A DNA stretch of 22,626 nucleotides. Source: Candidatus Bipolaricaulota bacterium. GTDB lineage: Bacteria; Bipolaricaulota; Bipolaricaulia; RBG-16-55-9; DRXL01. Location: the NCBI GenBank assembly GCA_026414955.1, contig JAOAIA010000016.1, positions 1-22,626 on the forward strand, in the 5' to 3' direction. The notes under the pieces are model-generated. The model did not search any database and had not been told where the DNA came from. It saw nothing but the letters and a program-made list of their open reading frames with translations. A program made the position numbers and the translations under genes. This document shows positions 1 through 6,985 of this stretch, in pieces. How positions within the stretch are numbered: position 1 is the stretch's first letter; each line of letters starts with the position of its first letter.

Positions 1-40
1 TCTGCCCTGACCATAAGCTGGATTAAGAAAAAACTTGGGC

Positions 41-69
41 TTGTTGCCTATGCTGTACTGTGCTATACT
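41..69 (+). promoter_or_regulatory. sigma70-type promoter of the AbrB/PIN pair, leaderless
   Basis: A TTGTTG -35 box (41-46), a 17-base spacer and a TATACT -10 box (64-69) are visible. Only 6 bases separate the -10 box from the ATG at 76, so transcription should start at or next to the start codon and the mRNA should have no leader. No Shine-Dalgarno sequence precedes the ATG. The box match is seen directly; promoter activity is inferred. Confidence 0.6.
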
Positions 70-75
70 AAAGCT

Positions 76-372
76 ATGGCGAAGCTCGTCAAAGTGGGTT
101 CGAAGGGCCAAGTCACCCTCCCCAAGGAGATCCGAGAGGATCTCAACCTCCGTGCAGGAGATGTGCTCGAGCTGGAGAAGCTCGAACAGGGGCGGTACGT
201 GATCGCTAAGCACACGCCGTTGCGCCAGCTTGCCCAGGCTCTGGAGCAAGAAGCCCGACGTCGCGGCTACACTGAGCAAGACCTCCGCAAATCCATAGCA
301 CAGGCACGCCAACAACTGTGGCAGGAGCTCGTGGCCCAAGCGAGGAAGCCGCAGTGCCTCAAGAAGAAGTAA
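76..372 (+). CDS. AbrB/SpoVT-domain antitoxin (VapB-like)
   Basis: A 98-residue protein that begins with a swapped-hairpin AbrB DNA-binding domain: residues 1-45 contain KVGSKGQVTLPKEIRE followed by an LRAGDVLELE segment, the standard pattern of the family. The rest is a charged helical tail that in such antitoxins wraps the toxin. The gene is followed by, and overlaps, a PIN-domain gene, so it is most likely the antitoxin and autorepressor of a VapBC-type module. The ATG at 76 was chosen because the domain starts immediately after it and a promoter ends 6 bases upstream. The lysine-rich end (CLKKK) overlaps the start of the toxin gene. The family call is secure; the antitoxin role rests on context. 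Confidence 0.85.
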   Translation: MAKLVKVGSKGQVTLPKEIREDLNLRAGDVLELEKLEQGRYVIAKHTPLRQLAQALEQEARRRGYTEQDLRKSIAQARQQLWQELVAQARKPQCLKKK

Positions 373-794
373 TCGTGGACACCAACGTCCTTATTGCTGG
401 GCTCCTCTTTGCCTCCAGTATGGGGAGAGAGATCTTGGAGCTCGCAGAAGGAGGGGAGTTCGTGCTTCTTCTCCCGGAGGTCGTGCGCCGTGAAGTAGAG
501 GCGGTAATCGCCCGCGATTTTCCCGATCATCTGGCATCTTTGGGGAGGTGGCTGCAGGGGGCTTGGCGAGTGACACCAATGCCATCCGTGCATCAGGTAC
601 GCCAGGCTCTTCGCTACGTGACTGATCCTAAGGATGCGCCGCTGTTGGCTTCGGTGTTGCAGGCGCAGCCGGACTATTTTGTGACCAACGATATTGCTCA
701 TTTTCACACTGCTTTGATTAAGCGTCTCTTGCGGGAGCGGGGAGTCAAGCTGCGCACTCCGTATGGATTCTTAAAAGACCTGGGGCGTCGGTAG
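354..794 (+). CDS. PIN-domain toxin, putative RNase (VapC-like, COG1569 type)
   Basis: A PIN-domain protein of about 146 residues. The acidic residues expected for a Mg-dependent RNase site are present: VDTNVLIAGLL near the N-terminus, the glutamate in EVVRREVEAVI, the aspartates in YVTDPKDAPLLAS and the late TNDIAHF. This pattern is closest to the putative toxin PIN family. Three GTG codons could start it (318, 354, 375). I prefer 354 because GAGGAA at 342-347 lies about 6 bases upstream as a Shine-Dalgarno sequence; the reading frame is open further upstream. This start overlaps the end of the antitoxin gene, so translation of the two is probably coupled. It likely cleaves RNA and is neutralised by the AbrB partner. 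No residue of the acidic quartet seems lost. Confidence 0.82.
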   Translation: MPQEEVIVDTNVLIAGLLFASSMGREILELAEGGEFVLLLPEVVRREVEAVIARDFPDHLASLGRWLQGAWRVTPMPSVHQVRQALRYVTDPKDAPLLASVLQAQPDYFVTNDIAHFHTALIKRLLRERGVKLRTPYGFLKDLGRR

Positions 795-878
795 AAGAGT
801 GATGAGTGTTTAGTGGCTAGAACGGATCACGGATTTCGGTTATGGCTCTCAACCTCCCTGAGCGTGAGTCTTGACGGG

Positions 879-921
879 GGCGGGGCTCCCATCGGGCATC
901 TCCTGCACATGGCACCCCGCC
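879..921. other. GC-rich hairpin between the PIN gene and tRNA-Val
   Basis: GGCGGGG (879-885) pairs with CCCCGCC (915-921), and inside it CCAT (889-892) pairs with ATGG (909-912). There is no T-tract on either strand, so it is not a typical intrinsic terminator. It lies 3' of the tRNA on the minus strand and downstream of the PIN gene on the plus strand. It could end either transcript, or be structural. The rest of 795-948 shows nothing recognisable. Confidence 0.35.
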
Positions 922-948
922 TGTTGAGCGTCTTCATGGGTCCTCGAT

Positions 949-1023
949 TGGTGGGCGCACGAGGACTTGAACCTCGGACCTCCTGCGTGTGAAGCAGGCG
1001 CTCTCCCGCTGAGCTATGCGCCC
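949..1023 (-). tRNA. tRNA-Val (anticodon CAC)
   Basis: The minus strand folds into a full cloverleaf: acceptor GGGCGCA/TGCGCCC, D-arm GCTC/GAGC, anticodon stem CCTGC/GCAGG around the loop TTCACAC, and T-arm CGAGG-TTCAAGT-CCTCG. The loop gives anticodon CAC (GUG valine codons). The discriminator base is A at 952, and CCA is encoded at 951-949. It lies 56 bases downstream of the rng stop codon on the same strand, so it may be processed from that transcript or have its own promoter. Confidence 0.96.
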
Positions 1024-1079
1024 AAGAACCAGTTCGCAGTTTAAGACAAAAAATATCTTAGCGCGTTTTGCCCGCACTT

Positions 1080-2222
1080 TCAAGACTCGTCTTCCTCCTC
1101 GAGCATCCCCATCAGGCTCTCCCCCTCACGCTTGCGCGTCATCTCCACCAGCCCCAACCTCGTAATGTCCACAAAGTCCGCAGGCACTCGGTCTTTCTTT
1201 AACTCCTCTTGGAGCTTGCGAATCACCTTCTCAATATGATCGCGCCGCTTCATATCTATAAAATCAGCGATGATGATCCCGCTCAGCTTGCGCAATCGCA
1301 GCTGTCTAGGGATCTCCACAGCGGCTTCTAAGTTCGTATTCAGAATCGCTTGCTCCTGGTCTTGATGCTTCACATCCCCTCCGGTGTTCACGTCAATTGC
1401 CGTCAGGGCTTCTGTCTCGGCAATGACCAGCGAGCCGCCCCCAGGCAGCCGCACCCGCGGCTGCAGACTCTCTCGCAACTGCGCTTCTACCCCGCGCGCC
1501 TCGAAGAGCGGCCGCTTCCCACGATACAACTCCACTCGATTGAGAAATTCCTCCATGTGCATGTACGAGAGAAAATCCTTGATCTCCTGATACGTCCTCT
1601 CGCTGTCTACGACAATCCGTTGCACGTCACCTAAGAGGCGATCCCGCAGGAAAGCCCGCACTAAATCTACTCCGCGATAGAGCAATGCCGGGGCTTGCAC
1701 GCGCTGCGCTTGCTCCTCAATTCCCTTCCAGGTCCCCAAAAGATAATTAAAATCCCTCTCTAAGTCTTCTTCGGAGGCGCCCTGGGCCGCCGTGCGCGCG
1801 ATCAGCCCCTCGCCCTCACGCTTGAGCTTCTTCGCGATTCTCTTCAGACGCCGGCTCTCGCGCTCATCGGTGATCCGCCGCGAGACCCCCAAGCGTTCGT
1901 CGGTGGGCAGGAAGACCCAGTAGCGCCCCGGCAGGCTGATCTTCATCGTCCCTTGGGGGTTTTTCGTGCCGATCCCCTCGCGTTTCACTTGCAGCAGCAG
2001 ATGCTGGCCGCTCTTGAGCAGCTTCTGGATCTGGGGGGTCTGCCCCTTGCGCCCGCGCTTCTCCTTCCAAAGCTGATCGCTCAGCTCTTTGCTCGACAAG
2101 AAGAGCTTCTGATCAAGCCCGACGTCCACAAACGCCGCGCTGATACCCGGCAAGATATCGCGCACGATCCCTTTGTAAATATTGCCCAACAGACGCTCTG
2201 GATGATCATAATGGATCTCCAT
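1080..2222 (-). CDS. rng: Ribonuclease G/E family protein (Rng-like, short form)
   Basis: RNase E/G family endoribonuclease for rRNA processing and mRNA decay. Visible features are the S1-like RNA-binding start (LLGNIYKGIVRDILPGISAAFVDVG), the catalytic-core segments TAIDVNTGG and IIIADFIDM, and FVDITRLGLVEMTRKR. The protein stops soon after this last segment, so the CPxCxG zinc-link and small domain of E. coli RNase E/G are absent. The first canonical start is ATG 2222, giving 380 residues. However, family-like sequence (ILIETVAPTTRIALLEDRRL) continues in frame upstream with no stop until 2322 and no ATG, GTG or TTG. An AGGAGG at 2310-2305 suggests a non-canonical start such as ATC 2291 or ACG 2294. 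The gene overlaps the 3' end of folK and is last in the operon before tRNA-Val. Confidence 0.88.
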   Translation of the reverse strand: MEIHYDHPERLLGNIYKGIVRDILPGISAAFVDVGLDQKLFLSSKELSDQLWKEKRGRKGQTPQIQKLLKSGQHLLLQVKREGIGTKNPQGTMKISLPGRYWVFLPTDERLGVSRRITDERESRRLKRIAKKLKREGEGLIARTAAQGASEEDLERDFNYLLGTWKGIEEQAQRVQAPALLYRGVDLVRAFLRDRLLGDVQRIVVDSERTYQEIKDFLSYMHMEEFLNRVELYRGKRPLFEARGVEAQLRESLQPRVRLPGGGSLVIAETEALTAIDVNTGGDVKHQDQEQAILNTNLEAAVEIPRQLRLRKLSGIIIADFIDMKRRDHIEKVIRKLQEELKKDRVPADFVDITRLGLVEMTRKREGESLMGMLEEEDES

Positions 2223-2275
2223 CAGGCGTCGGTCTTCTAACAGCGCGATGCGCGTCGTTGGAGCTACCGTCTCGA

Positions 2276-2770
2276 TTAGGATTTCTGTGATCGTAGGAGC
2301 CTCACCTCCTTGGGGTCGGCGTCACGCAAGAGTTCCACAACCGAGCGATGCAAGATTGGATGGACGACCGCCGGGGCGATCTCGGCCAACGGCACGAGCA
2401 CAAATCTCCGTCGGTGCAACTGCGCGTGGGGAATCTGCAGGTCTTTTTCGTTCACAATGCTGTCGCCGTAGAGCAGAATGTCGAGATCAATCTCGCGCGG
2501 GCCGTAGCGTAGATTGTCTTGGCGCCCCAGGGCGCGCTCGATCTGCTTGCACACGGCGAGCAGCTCACGCGGGGATAAGTCGGTCTCGATCTCGACGACG
2601 GCGTTGACAAACCACGGTTGTTCAGCAATCTCGACGGGTTCGGTCTCATAGAGCGCAGACCGCCGACGCACGAGCACACCGGGGGTGTGAGCCAATGCAC
2701 TGATAGCCCCCTCGATGAAATCCTCTCGGTGGCCCAGGTTTGACCCCAGGCCAATGAACGCCCGAACCAT
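2276..2770 (-). CDS. folK: 2-amino-4-hydroxy-6-hydroxymethyldihydropteridine pyrophosphokinase (HPPK)
   Basis: A 164-residue cytoplasmic enzyme that transfers pyrophosphate from ATP to 6-hydroxymethyl-7,8-dihydropterin, the step before dihydropteroate synthase. It shows the full HPPK signature: FIGLGSNLGHRE at the N-terminus, the ALYETEPVE substrate loop, QPWFVNAVVEIET, and the metal and ATP motif RYGPREIDLDILLYG, then IPHAQLHRRRFVLVPLAEIAP. Length is normal for the family. It follows folB and folC in the same operon; no folP is visible in the window. The start ATG 2770 is preceded only by a weak GGA, and a palindromic repeat fills the short gap to folB. Its last codons contain the AGGAGG that probably serves rng. 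Confidence 0.95.
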   Translation of the reverse strand: MVRAFIGLGSNLGHREDFIEGAISALAHTPGVLVRRRSALYETEPVEIAEQPWFVNAVVEIETDLSPRELLAVCKQIERALGRQDNLRYGPREIDLDILLYGDSIVNEKDLQIPHAQLHRRRFVLVPLAEIAPAVVHPILHRSVVELLRDADPKEVRLLRSQKS

Positions 2771-2784
2771 AGGGACAGTTCCAA

Positions 2785-2842
2785 GTTACCAGTTTGCTAG
2801 TTTCCCAGTTTTAACCACGAACTGGGAACTCAGAACTGGTTC
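2785..2842. repeat. Palindromic repeat at the folB/folK junction (AACTGG type)
   Basis: CCAGTT (2789-2794) and CCCAGTT (2804-2810) are mirrored by AACTGGG (2820-2826) and AACTGG (2834-2839), giving an imperfect hairpin with arms of about 22 bases. It covers the gap between folB and folK and encodes the last residues of FolB (about SSEFPVRG). It differs in sequence from the CCCTC-rich repeats elsewhere in the window. Confidence 0.6.
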
Positions 2843-3164
2843 GTATCACCTCGGCGGCCACAGCGTCGAGCGTGATGCCCGCAGCAAGAGACGGCTTCAG
2901 TTTCTTCACGCGGACAGAGACACGACGCACCTGCCGAAAACTTTTCAGAATCTCTTCGGCGATCTTCTGCGCGAACGTCTCGATCAGCCGAAATGAAGAA
3001 GCGTTATTGATCTCACGAACCCGTTCGATCACGCGCACGTAGTCTACAGTCTCAGCGAGATCGTCTCTGTTGGGAAAATCGAATTCGATCTCCACATCAA
3101 TCGCGAAGAGCTGGCCGCGCTCGCGCTCCTCTTCGTGAACGCCATGATGTCCAAAAAGCTGCAA
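2811..3164 (-). CDS. folB: Dihydroneopterin aldolase
   Basis: FolB converts 7,8-dihydroneopterin to 6-hydroxymethyl-7,8-dihydropterin and glycolaldehyde, feeding FolK. Family features are LFGHHGVHEEERERGQLFAIDVEIEFDF in two stretches, the active-site glutamate region, TVDYVRVIERVREI, FRLIETFAQKIAEEIL and VRVKKLKPSLAAG. The first canonical start is TTG 3164, which would begin at LQLFGHHG and drop the usual first strand. In-frame codons just upstream read AKISLENLQLFGHHG, as family members do, and follow CTG 3188 or ATT 3191. The true protein therefore probably starts at one of these rare codons, overlapping the end of folC. The C-terminal residues are encoded by a palindromic repeat. Confidence 0.92.
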   Translation of the reverse strand: MQLFGHHGVHEEERERGQLFAIDVEIEFDFPNRDDLAETVDYVRVIERVREINNASSFRLIETFAQKIAEEILKSFRQVRRVSVRVKKLKPSLAAGITLDAVAAEVIRTSSEFPVRG

Positions 3165-3168
3165 GTTC

Positions 3169-4446
3169 TCAAGAGAGATTTTTGCCAGAATGCTCTCGCC
3201 TCTCCCAAGCTTCCCGAATCTCGCCCACGACGAAGAGCGAGCCGGTCACGCAGATCAAATCGTTCGTATGCGCGCGCGCCAGCGCCGCCTCCAGCGCCCC
3301 AGCAGGAGTAGCAATAACAGCGCAGGGCACACTGTAAGGCCGAATCAACGACGCTAAGTACTCTGGGTCGACCCCGCGGAAGGCCGCGCGCGTGACGATC
3401 ACGCTATCGGCGTGAGACACGATCTCGCGAATCATCGCTGTGGCATCCTTTCGGTCAGATACCCCTAAAATTACGGTCAACCGGTCGTACTCCAGCGAGG
3501 CGAGCGCGGCGCACAACGCCCGCATCCCCGCGGGGTTCTTGGCCCCGTCTAGCATAACATAGGGTTTTTTCTGAAGCAACTCCATCCGTCCGGGCCACCG
3601 AGCCTTCTGTAACCCTGCGCGGATCGCGCTCTCGGTGATAGCGCGCTCGCCAAGAGCGCAGGCTGCTTCCAACGCCAAGACAGCGTTGTGGAGCTGATAG
3701 CCTCCCAAGAGCGAAAGCTCTAAGCCTCTCCAATCCCGCCAGTCGAAGCGCTGGCCGTCCCAGCTCTGCGATTCTGCCCGAAGCCCTGAGAGATCGAGCT
3801 GAATCAGCCGGGCGCCCTTCAGACGACACTCACGCTCGATCTCAGCTAGGGCTTCGGGCTTGGACTCGGCTGTGATCAGAACCCCCCCCTCGGAGACAAC
3901 AGCAGCTTTGTGATAGGCAATCTGCGCAATCGTCTCGCCCAGCGAGTCCCTATGGTCCAGCTCGACGTTGGTCAAGACCGAGACTTCAGCAGAGACGACG
4001 CGGGTCGCGTCTTTACGCGCACCCACGCCGCACTCGATCACCGCCCAGTCGGCTTTCTGCGCGCGAAAGTAATCGAGCGCCATCAGCGTCAGCACTTCAA
4101 AGAATCGAGCATACTGTTCGCTCTCGTTGCCGTACAGGTCTTCGATCACCGCCCAGACGCGCTCAAACTGGGCATGAAACTCGTGCGCAGATATCTCACA
4201 GTTGTTGATGCGGATGCGCTCTTCGGGACGCACGAGATGGGGCGATGTGAACAGCCCGACACGAAAGCCCGCTTCGTGCAAGATTTGAGCTAAGAACGCG
4301 CAGACCGATCCCTTGCCGTTGGTGCCCGCGACACGAATGGCACGCAAGCTCTTCTGGGGGTTGCCCAAAGAATGCAAAATGCACTCCAGATCGAGGCCAG
4401 TCCCCTTGAGATTATAGAGCTTCTGGAGCATTGCTTCGCGGGTCAT
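3169..4446 (-). CDS. folC: Bifunctional folylpolyglutamate synthase / dihydrofolate synthase
   Basis: A 425-residue Mur-ligase-fold enzyme that joins glutamate to dihydropteroate and extends polyglutamate tails on folates using ATP. Seen in order: the P-loop VAGTNGKGSVCAFLA, the folate loop FTSPHLVRPEERIRIN, VIECGVGARKDATRVV, TNVELDHRDSLGETIAQIA, the KARWPGRMELL segment, and the C-terminal domain with MLDGAKNPAGMRAL and VILGVSDRKDATAM. Length is normal. The start ATG 4446 overlaps the stop of the phosphoesterase gene as ATGA, so translation is coupled. With folB and folK it forms a folate block that lacks folP and folE here. The role as a bifunctional or single-activity enzyme cannot be settled from sequence alone. 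Confidence 0.95.
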   Translation of the reverse strand: MTREAMLQKLYNLKGTGLDLECILHSLGNPQKSLRAIRVAGTNGKGSVCAFLAQILHEAGFRVGLFTSPHLVRPEERIRINNCEISAHEFHAQFERVWAVIEDLYGNESEQYARFFEVLTLMALDYFRAQKADWAVIECGVGARKDATRVVSAEVSVLTNVELDHRDSLGETIAQIAYHKAAVVSEGGVLITAESKPEALAEIERECRLKGARLIQLDLSGLRAESQSWDGQRFDWRDWRGLELSLLGGYQLHNAVLALEAACALGERAITESAIRAGLQKARWPGRMELLQKKPYVMLDGAKNPAGMRALCAALASLEYDRLTVILGVSDRKDATAMIREIVSHADSVIVTRAAFRGVDPEYLASLIRPYSVPCAVIATPAGALEAALARAHTNDLICVTGSLFVVGEIREAWERREHSGKNLS

Positions 4447-5258
4447 AGAGAGATCAGGAGTCGGCGCAACGGGCCGAATTCATAGAGCGCGCCGTCGTCG
4501 GAGACTACGTAAACCGAAAACTCCTCGAGATCGCTCTGCTGCACAAACGGCGAAATGGGCTGCTCTTTGAGCAGATCGCTTCCCCGAACGAGCTGATTGA
4601 ACGACGGCAAGACTAACAGATTATGCTCTTTAAAAGCCCCGACGAGAAAGCATTTATAGACTTCCGTGCGTCCGGTGACGGGATCGCGCAAGCCCACCGC
4701 GGGATGCTCGTGGCCGATGACGAGCCACGACCCCTTCCCTGGCCCATCGTGGTCACCCTCACCCCTAGCTCCTCTCCCCTTCGAGGGAGAGGGGAGTAGG
4801 GATGAGGGAATAAGAGCTTCATCCCCGTGCACGAACCAACAATTGCCCTCACTATAGCTCTTCGTCACCGTGATGCGCTCGCTCTGAAACTCCCGGAGCG
4901 AGCCGTCGTGATTGCCCTCGACGAGCACAATCTGCTCTGTCCATTGAGCGAGCCAGCGCAAAAATTCTTTGGACTCTCGGTGCTCGACGCGCGAGAGCGG
5001 GCCGAACTGATGGCGCAGATCGCCGTTAATTATTATTTTCTGCAACGGCTCCGACAACGTGATGTGCCGTTCTCGAAAGATGCGCTCCAATCTCTGCCAC
5101 ACTTGGGCGAGATGCTGTCTCGGCACGAGGACGCCTTCGTCCTTGAGCGCATCTTCGATGCCCAAGTGAATATCAGCGAGAACGAGCACTCTGCGCTCAG
5201 GCAAGAAGAGCGCCAGGTCTATCAGCTCTAGTCCGGGGGCAAGCGATACCGAGCGCAT
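4443..5258 (-). CDS. Calcineurin-like metallophosphoesterase carrying a repeat-encoded insertion
   Basis: A metal-dependent phosphoesterase of about 271 residues, resembling the MJ0037/YbbF-like group often found near DNA-metabolism genes. All metal-binding motifs are visible: LADIHLG (D29, H31), INGDL, VEGNHDG, FVHGDE and IGHEHP. The natural substrate is unknown. Residues 151-169, a Pro/Ser/Gly/Arg-rich stretch (LLPSPSKGRGARGEGD), are encoded by a palindromic repeat at 4754-4808; this low-complexity loop lies between the GDE and GHEH motifs and does not resemble the rest of the protein. The frame stays open through it and the motifs on both sides are intact, so the product is probably still active. 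The ATG at 5258 follows an adjacent in-frame TTG at 5261. It sits between glnS and folC in the operon. Confidence 0.85.
   Translation of the reverse strand: MRSVSLAPGLELIDLALFLPERRVLVLADIHLGIEDALKDEGVLVPRQHLAQVWQRLERIFRERHITLSEPLQKIIINGDLRHQFGPLSRVEHRESKEFLRWLAQWTEQIVLVEGNHDGSLREFQSERITVTKSYSEGNCWFVHGDEALIPSSLLPSPSKGRGARGEGDHDGPGKGSWLVIGHEHPAVGLRDPVTGRTEVYKCFLVGAFKEHNLLVLPSFNQLVRGSDLLKEQPISPFVQQSDLEEFSVYVVSDDGALYEFGPLRRLLISL
4754..4808 (+). repeat. Palindromic repeat, CCCTC family, copy A (inside a gene)
   Basis: An imperfect palindrome with arms of about 24 bases: CTCCTCTCCCCT is followed by TCG and then AGGGAGAGGGGAG, with outer arms CACCCTCACCCCTA and TAGGGATGAGGG. Read on this strand it matches copy B (10549-10605, opposite strand) almost base for base over about 55 bases. 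It lies wholly within the coding region of the metallophosphoesterase gene. Confidence 0.85.
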
Positions 5259-5275
5259 CAAACTGATATTGTATC

Positions 5276-6985
5276 TCAGGGCGAAGCATGAGGCTCATTG
5301 TGTTGCTTCACCTTCTCCCACTCGCCCTTGAGCGTCACCGTACGATTAAAGACCAGTCTTTCTGGGGTCGAGTCTGGATCGACGCAGAAGTACCCTTTGC
5401 GCTCAAACTGAAAGCGATCCCCGACTTTAGCTTCAGCCAAGCTCGGCTCCAGCTTGCAGCCTGTCAAGACTATGAGTGAGTTCGGATTGATGTTCTCCTT
5501 CCAGTCATGACCCTTGGGCACATCCAACGGATCGGGCTTGGTGAAGAGCCGATCATACAAGCGAACTTCGGCGTCAATGGCGTGCTGCGCCGAAACCCAA
5601 TGAATCGTCGCTTTGACCTTGCGGGGGGCATGGCCGCCGCGCGTTGTCGGGTCATACATGCAGCGCAGCTCGATCACGTTGCCTTGAGCGTCTTTGATGG
5701 CTTCGACGCACTTGATGAAGTACGCATAGCGCAGCCGGACTTCACGCCCCGGGGCTAAGCGATAGAAATCCTTCGGCGGGTTCTCCATAAAGTCGTCGCG
5801 CTCAATGTAGAGAACTTTGGAGAATGGAATCGTGCGTGTGCCCGCGCTGGGGTCTTCAGGATTATTGATCGCTTCGAGCCACTCGACTTGGCCGTCGGGA
5901 TAATTTGTAATGATGACTTTCAACGGGTCGAGCACGGCCAGACGACGCAACGCGCGCTTGTTCAAATCTTGCCGGACGCAGTGCTCCAAAAGCTCGATCT
6001 CTGTGATGCTCTCGCGCTTGGAGACCCCCACACGACGGACGAATTCGTGAATCGCTTCCGGAGTGTAGCCGCGCCGCCGCAGCGCCGCAATCGTCGGCAT
6101 GCGCGGGTCATCCCAACCGCGCACATATCCCTCTTGCACCAACTGCAAGAGCAAGCGCTTGCTCATGACTGTATACGTCAGATTCAATCGGGCGAACTCG
6201 ATCTGCTGCGGGTGATGGATCCCCAACTGATCCAAGAACCAATCGTACAGGGGCCGATGGTCCTCGAACTCCAAGGTGCAGATCGAGTGCGTGATTCCCT
6301 CGATAGCATCAGACTGCCCGTGGGCCCAGTCATAGGTCGGGTAGATGCACCATGTGTTCCCGGTGCGATAGTGCGGGACGCGCATGATGCGATACATCAC
6401 GGGGTCGCGCATGTTTAAGTTGGGGTGGGCCATGTCGATCTTCGCCCGGAGTGTCTTGGAGCCATCGGGGAACTCACCCGCGCGCATTCGGCGAAAGAGA
6501 TCGAGATTCTCTTCAACGGAGCGATTACGATAGGGGCTTTCTTTCCCCGGAGGGGTGATGATTTTCCCGTCTTGGATGATCGCTTTGCCTCGGTATTCAC
6601 TGACTTCTTCGGGCGAGAGATCGCAGACGTAAGCCTTGCCCTTCTTGATCAGTTCTTCGGCCCACTGATAGAGCTGCTCGAAGTAATCGGAGGCGTAGAA
6701 CTCGCGGTCTTCCCAATCCACGCCGAGCCATTGGACGTCGCGCTTGATGGCATCTACGTACTCCTGCTCTTCTTTTTCGGGGTTGGTGTCGTCGAAGCGC
6801 AGATTGAATTTGCCTCCGAACTCCTTGGCGATGCCGTAGTTGAGCAAGACGCTCTTGGCGTGGCCGATGTGGAGATAGCCGTTGGGTTCAGGGGGGAAGC
6901 GCGTATGCACGCGACCCCCGAACCTGCCCGTCTTGATATCGTTCTCGATGATCGCGCGGATGAAGTCTTTGGGTGCTTCGCTCAT
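5276..6985 (-). CDS. glnS: Glutaminyl-tRNA synthetase
   Basis: A 569-residue class I synthetase that charges tRNA-Gln with glutamine. The HIGH motif is in FPPEPNGYLHIGHAKSV (HIGH at residues 39-42), and the KMSKS-equivalent is the VMSKR typical of GlnRS. WCIYPTYDWAHGQSD and CTLEFEDHRPLYDW also mark GlnRS rather than GluRS. The C-terminal half carries the two beta-barrel anticodon-binding domains, with YFCVDPD and LVFNRTVTLK near the end. There is no YqeY-like C-terminal extension. A GGGAGAG precedes the ATG at 6985, which overlaps the antitoxin stop as ATGA, so glnS appears co-translated with a toxin-antitoxin pair. Having GlnRS implies direct charging, at least in part, instead of only the GatCAB route. 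Confidence 0.96.
   Translation of the reverse strand: MSEAPKDFIRAIIENDIKTGRFGGRVHTRFPPEPNGYLHIGHAKSVLLNYGIAKEFGGKFNLRFDDTNPEKEEQEYVDAIKRDVQWLGVDWEDREFYASDYFEQLYQWAEELIKKGKAYVCDLSPEEVSEYRGKAIIQDGKIITPPGKESPYRNRSVEENLDLFRRMRAGEFPDGSKTLRAKIDMAHPNLNMRDPVMYRIMRVPHYRTGNTWCIYPTYDWAHGQSDAIEGITHSICTLEFEDHRPLYDWFLDQLGIHHPQQIEFARLNLTYTVMSKRLLLQLVQEGYVRGWDDPRMPTIAALRRRGYTPEAIHEFVRRVGVSKRESITEIELLEHCVRQDLNKRALRRLAVLDPLKVIITNYPDGQVEWLEAINNPEDPSAGTRTIPFSKVLYIERDDFMENPPKDFYRLAPGREVRLRYAYFIKCVEAIKDAQGNVIELRCMYDPTTRGGHAPRKVKATIHWVSAQHAIDAEVRLYDRLFTKPDPLDVPKGHDWKENINPNSLIVLTGCKLEPSLAEAKVGDRFQFERKGYFCVDPDSTPERLVFNRTVTLKGEWEKVKQHNEPHASP

Noticed and set aside
267..707. 146-residue minus-strand ORF across the toxin-antitoxin pair
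   Set aside because: Antisense shadow of the AbrB and PIN genes, with low-complexity Cys/His-rich translation.
1024..1079. Intrinsic terminator between rng and tRNA-Val
   Set aside because: AAGAT/TCTT around a T-rich loop is too short and AT-rich to call a terminator.
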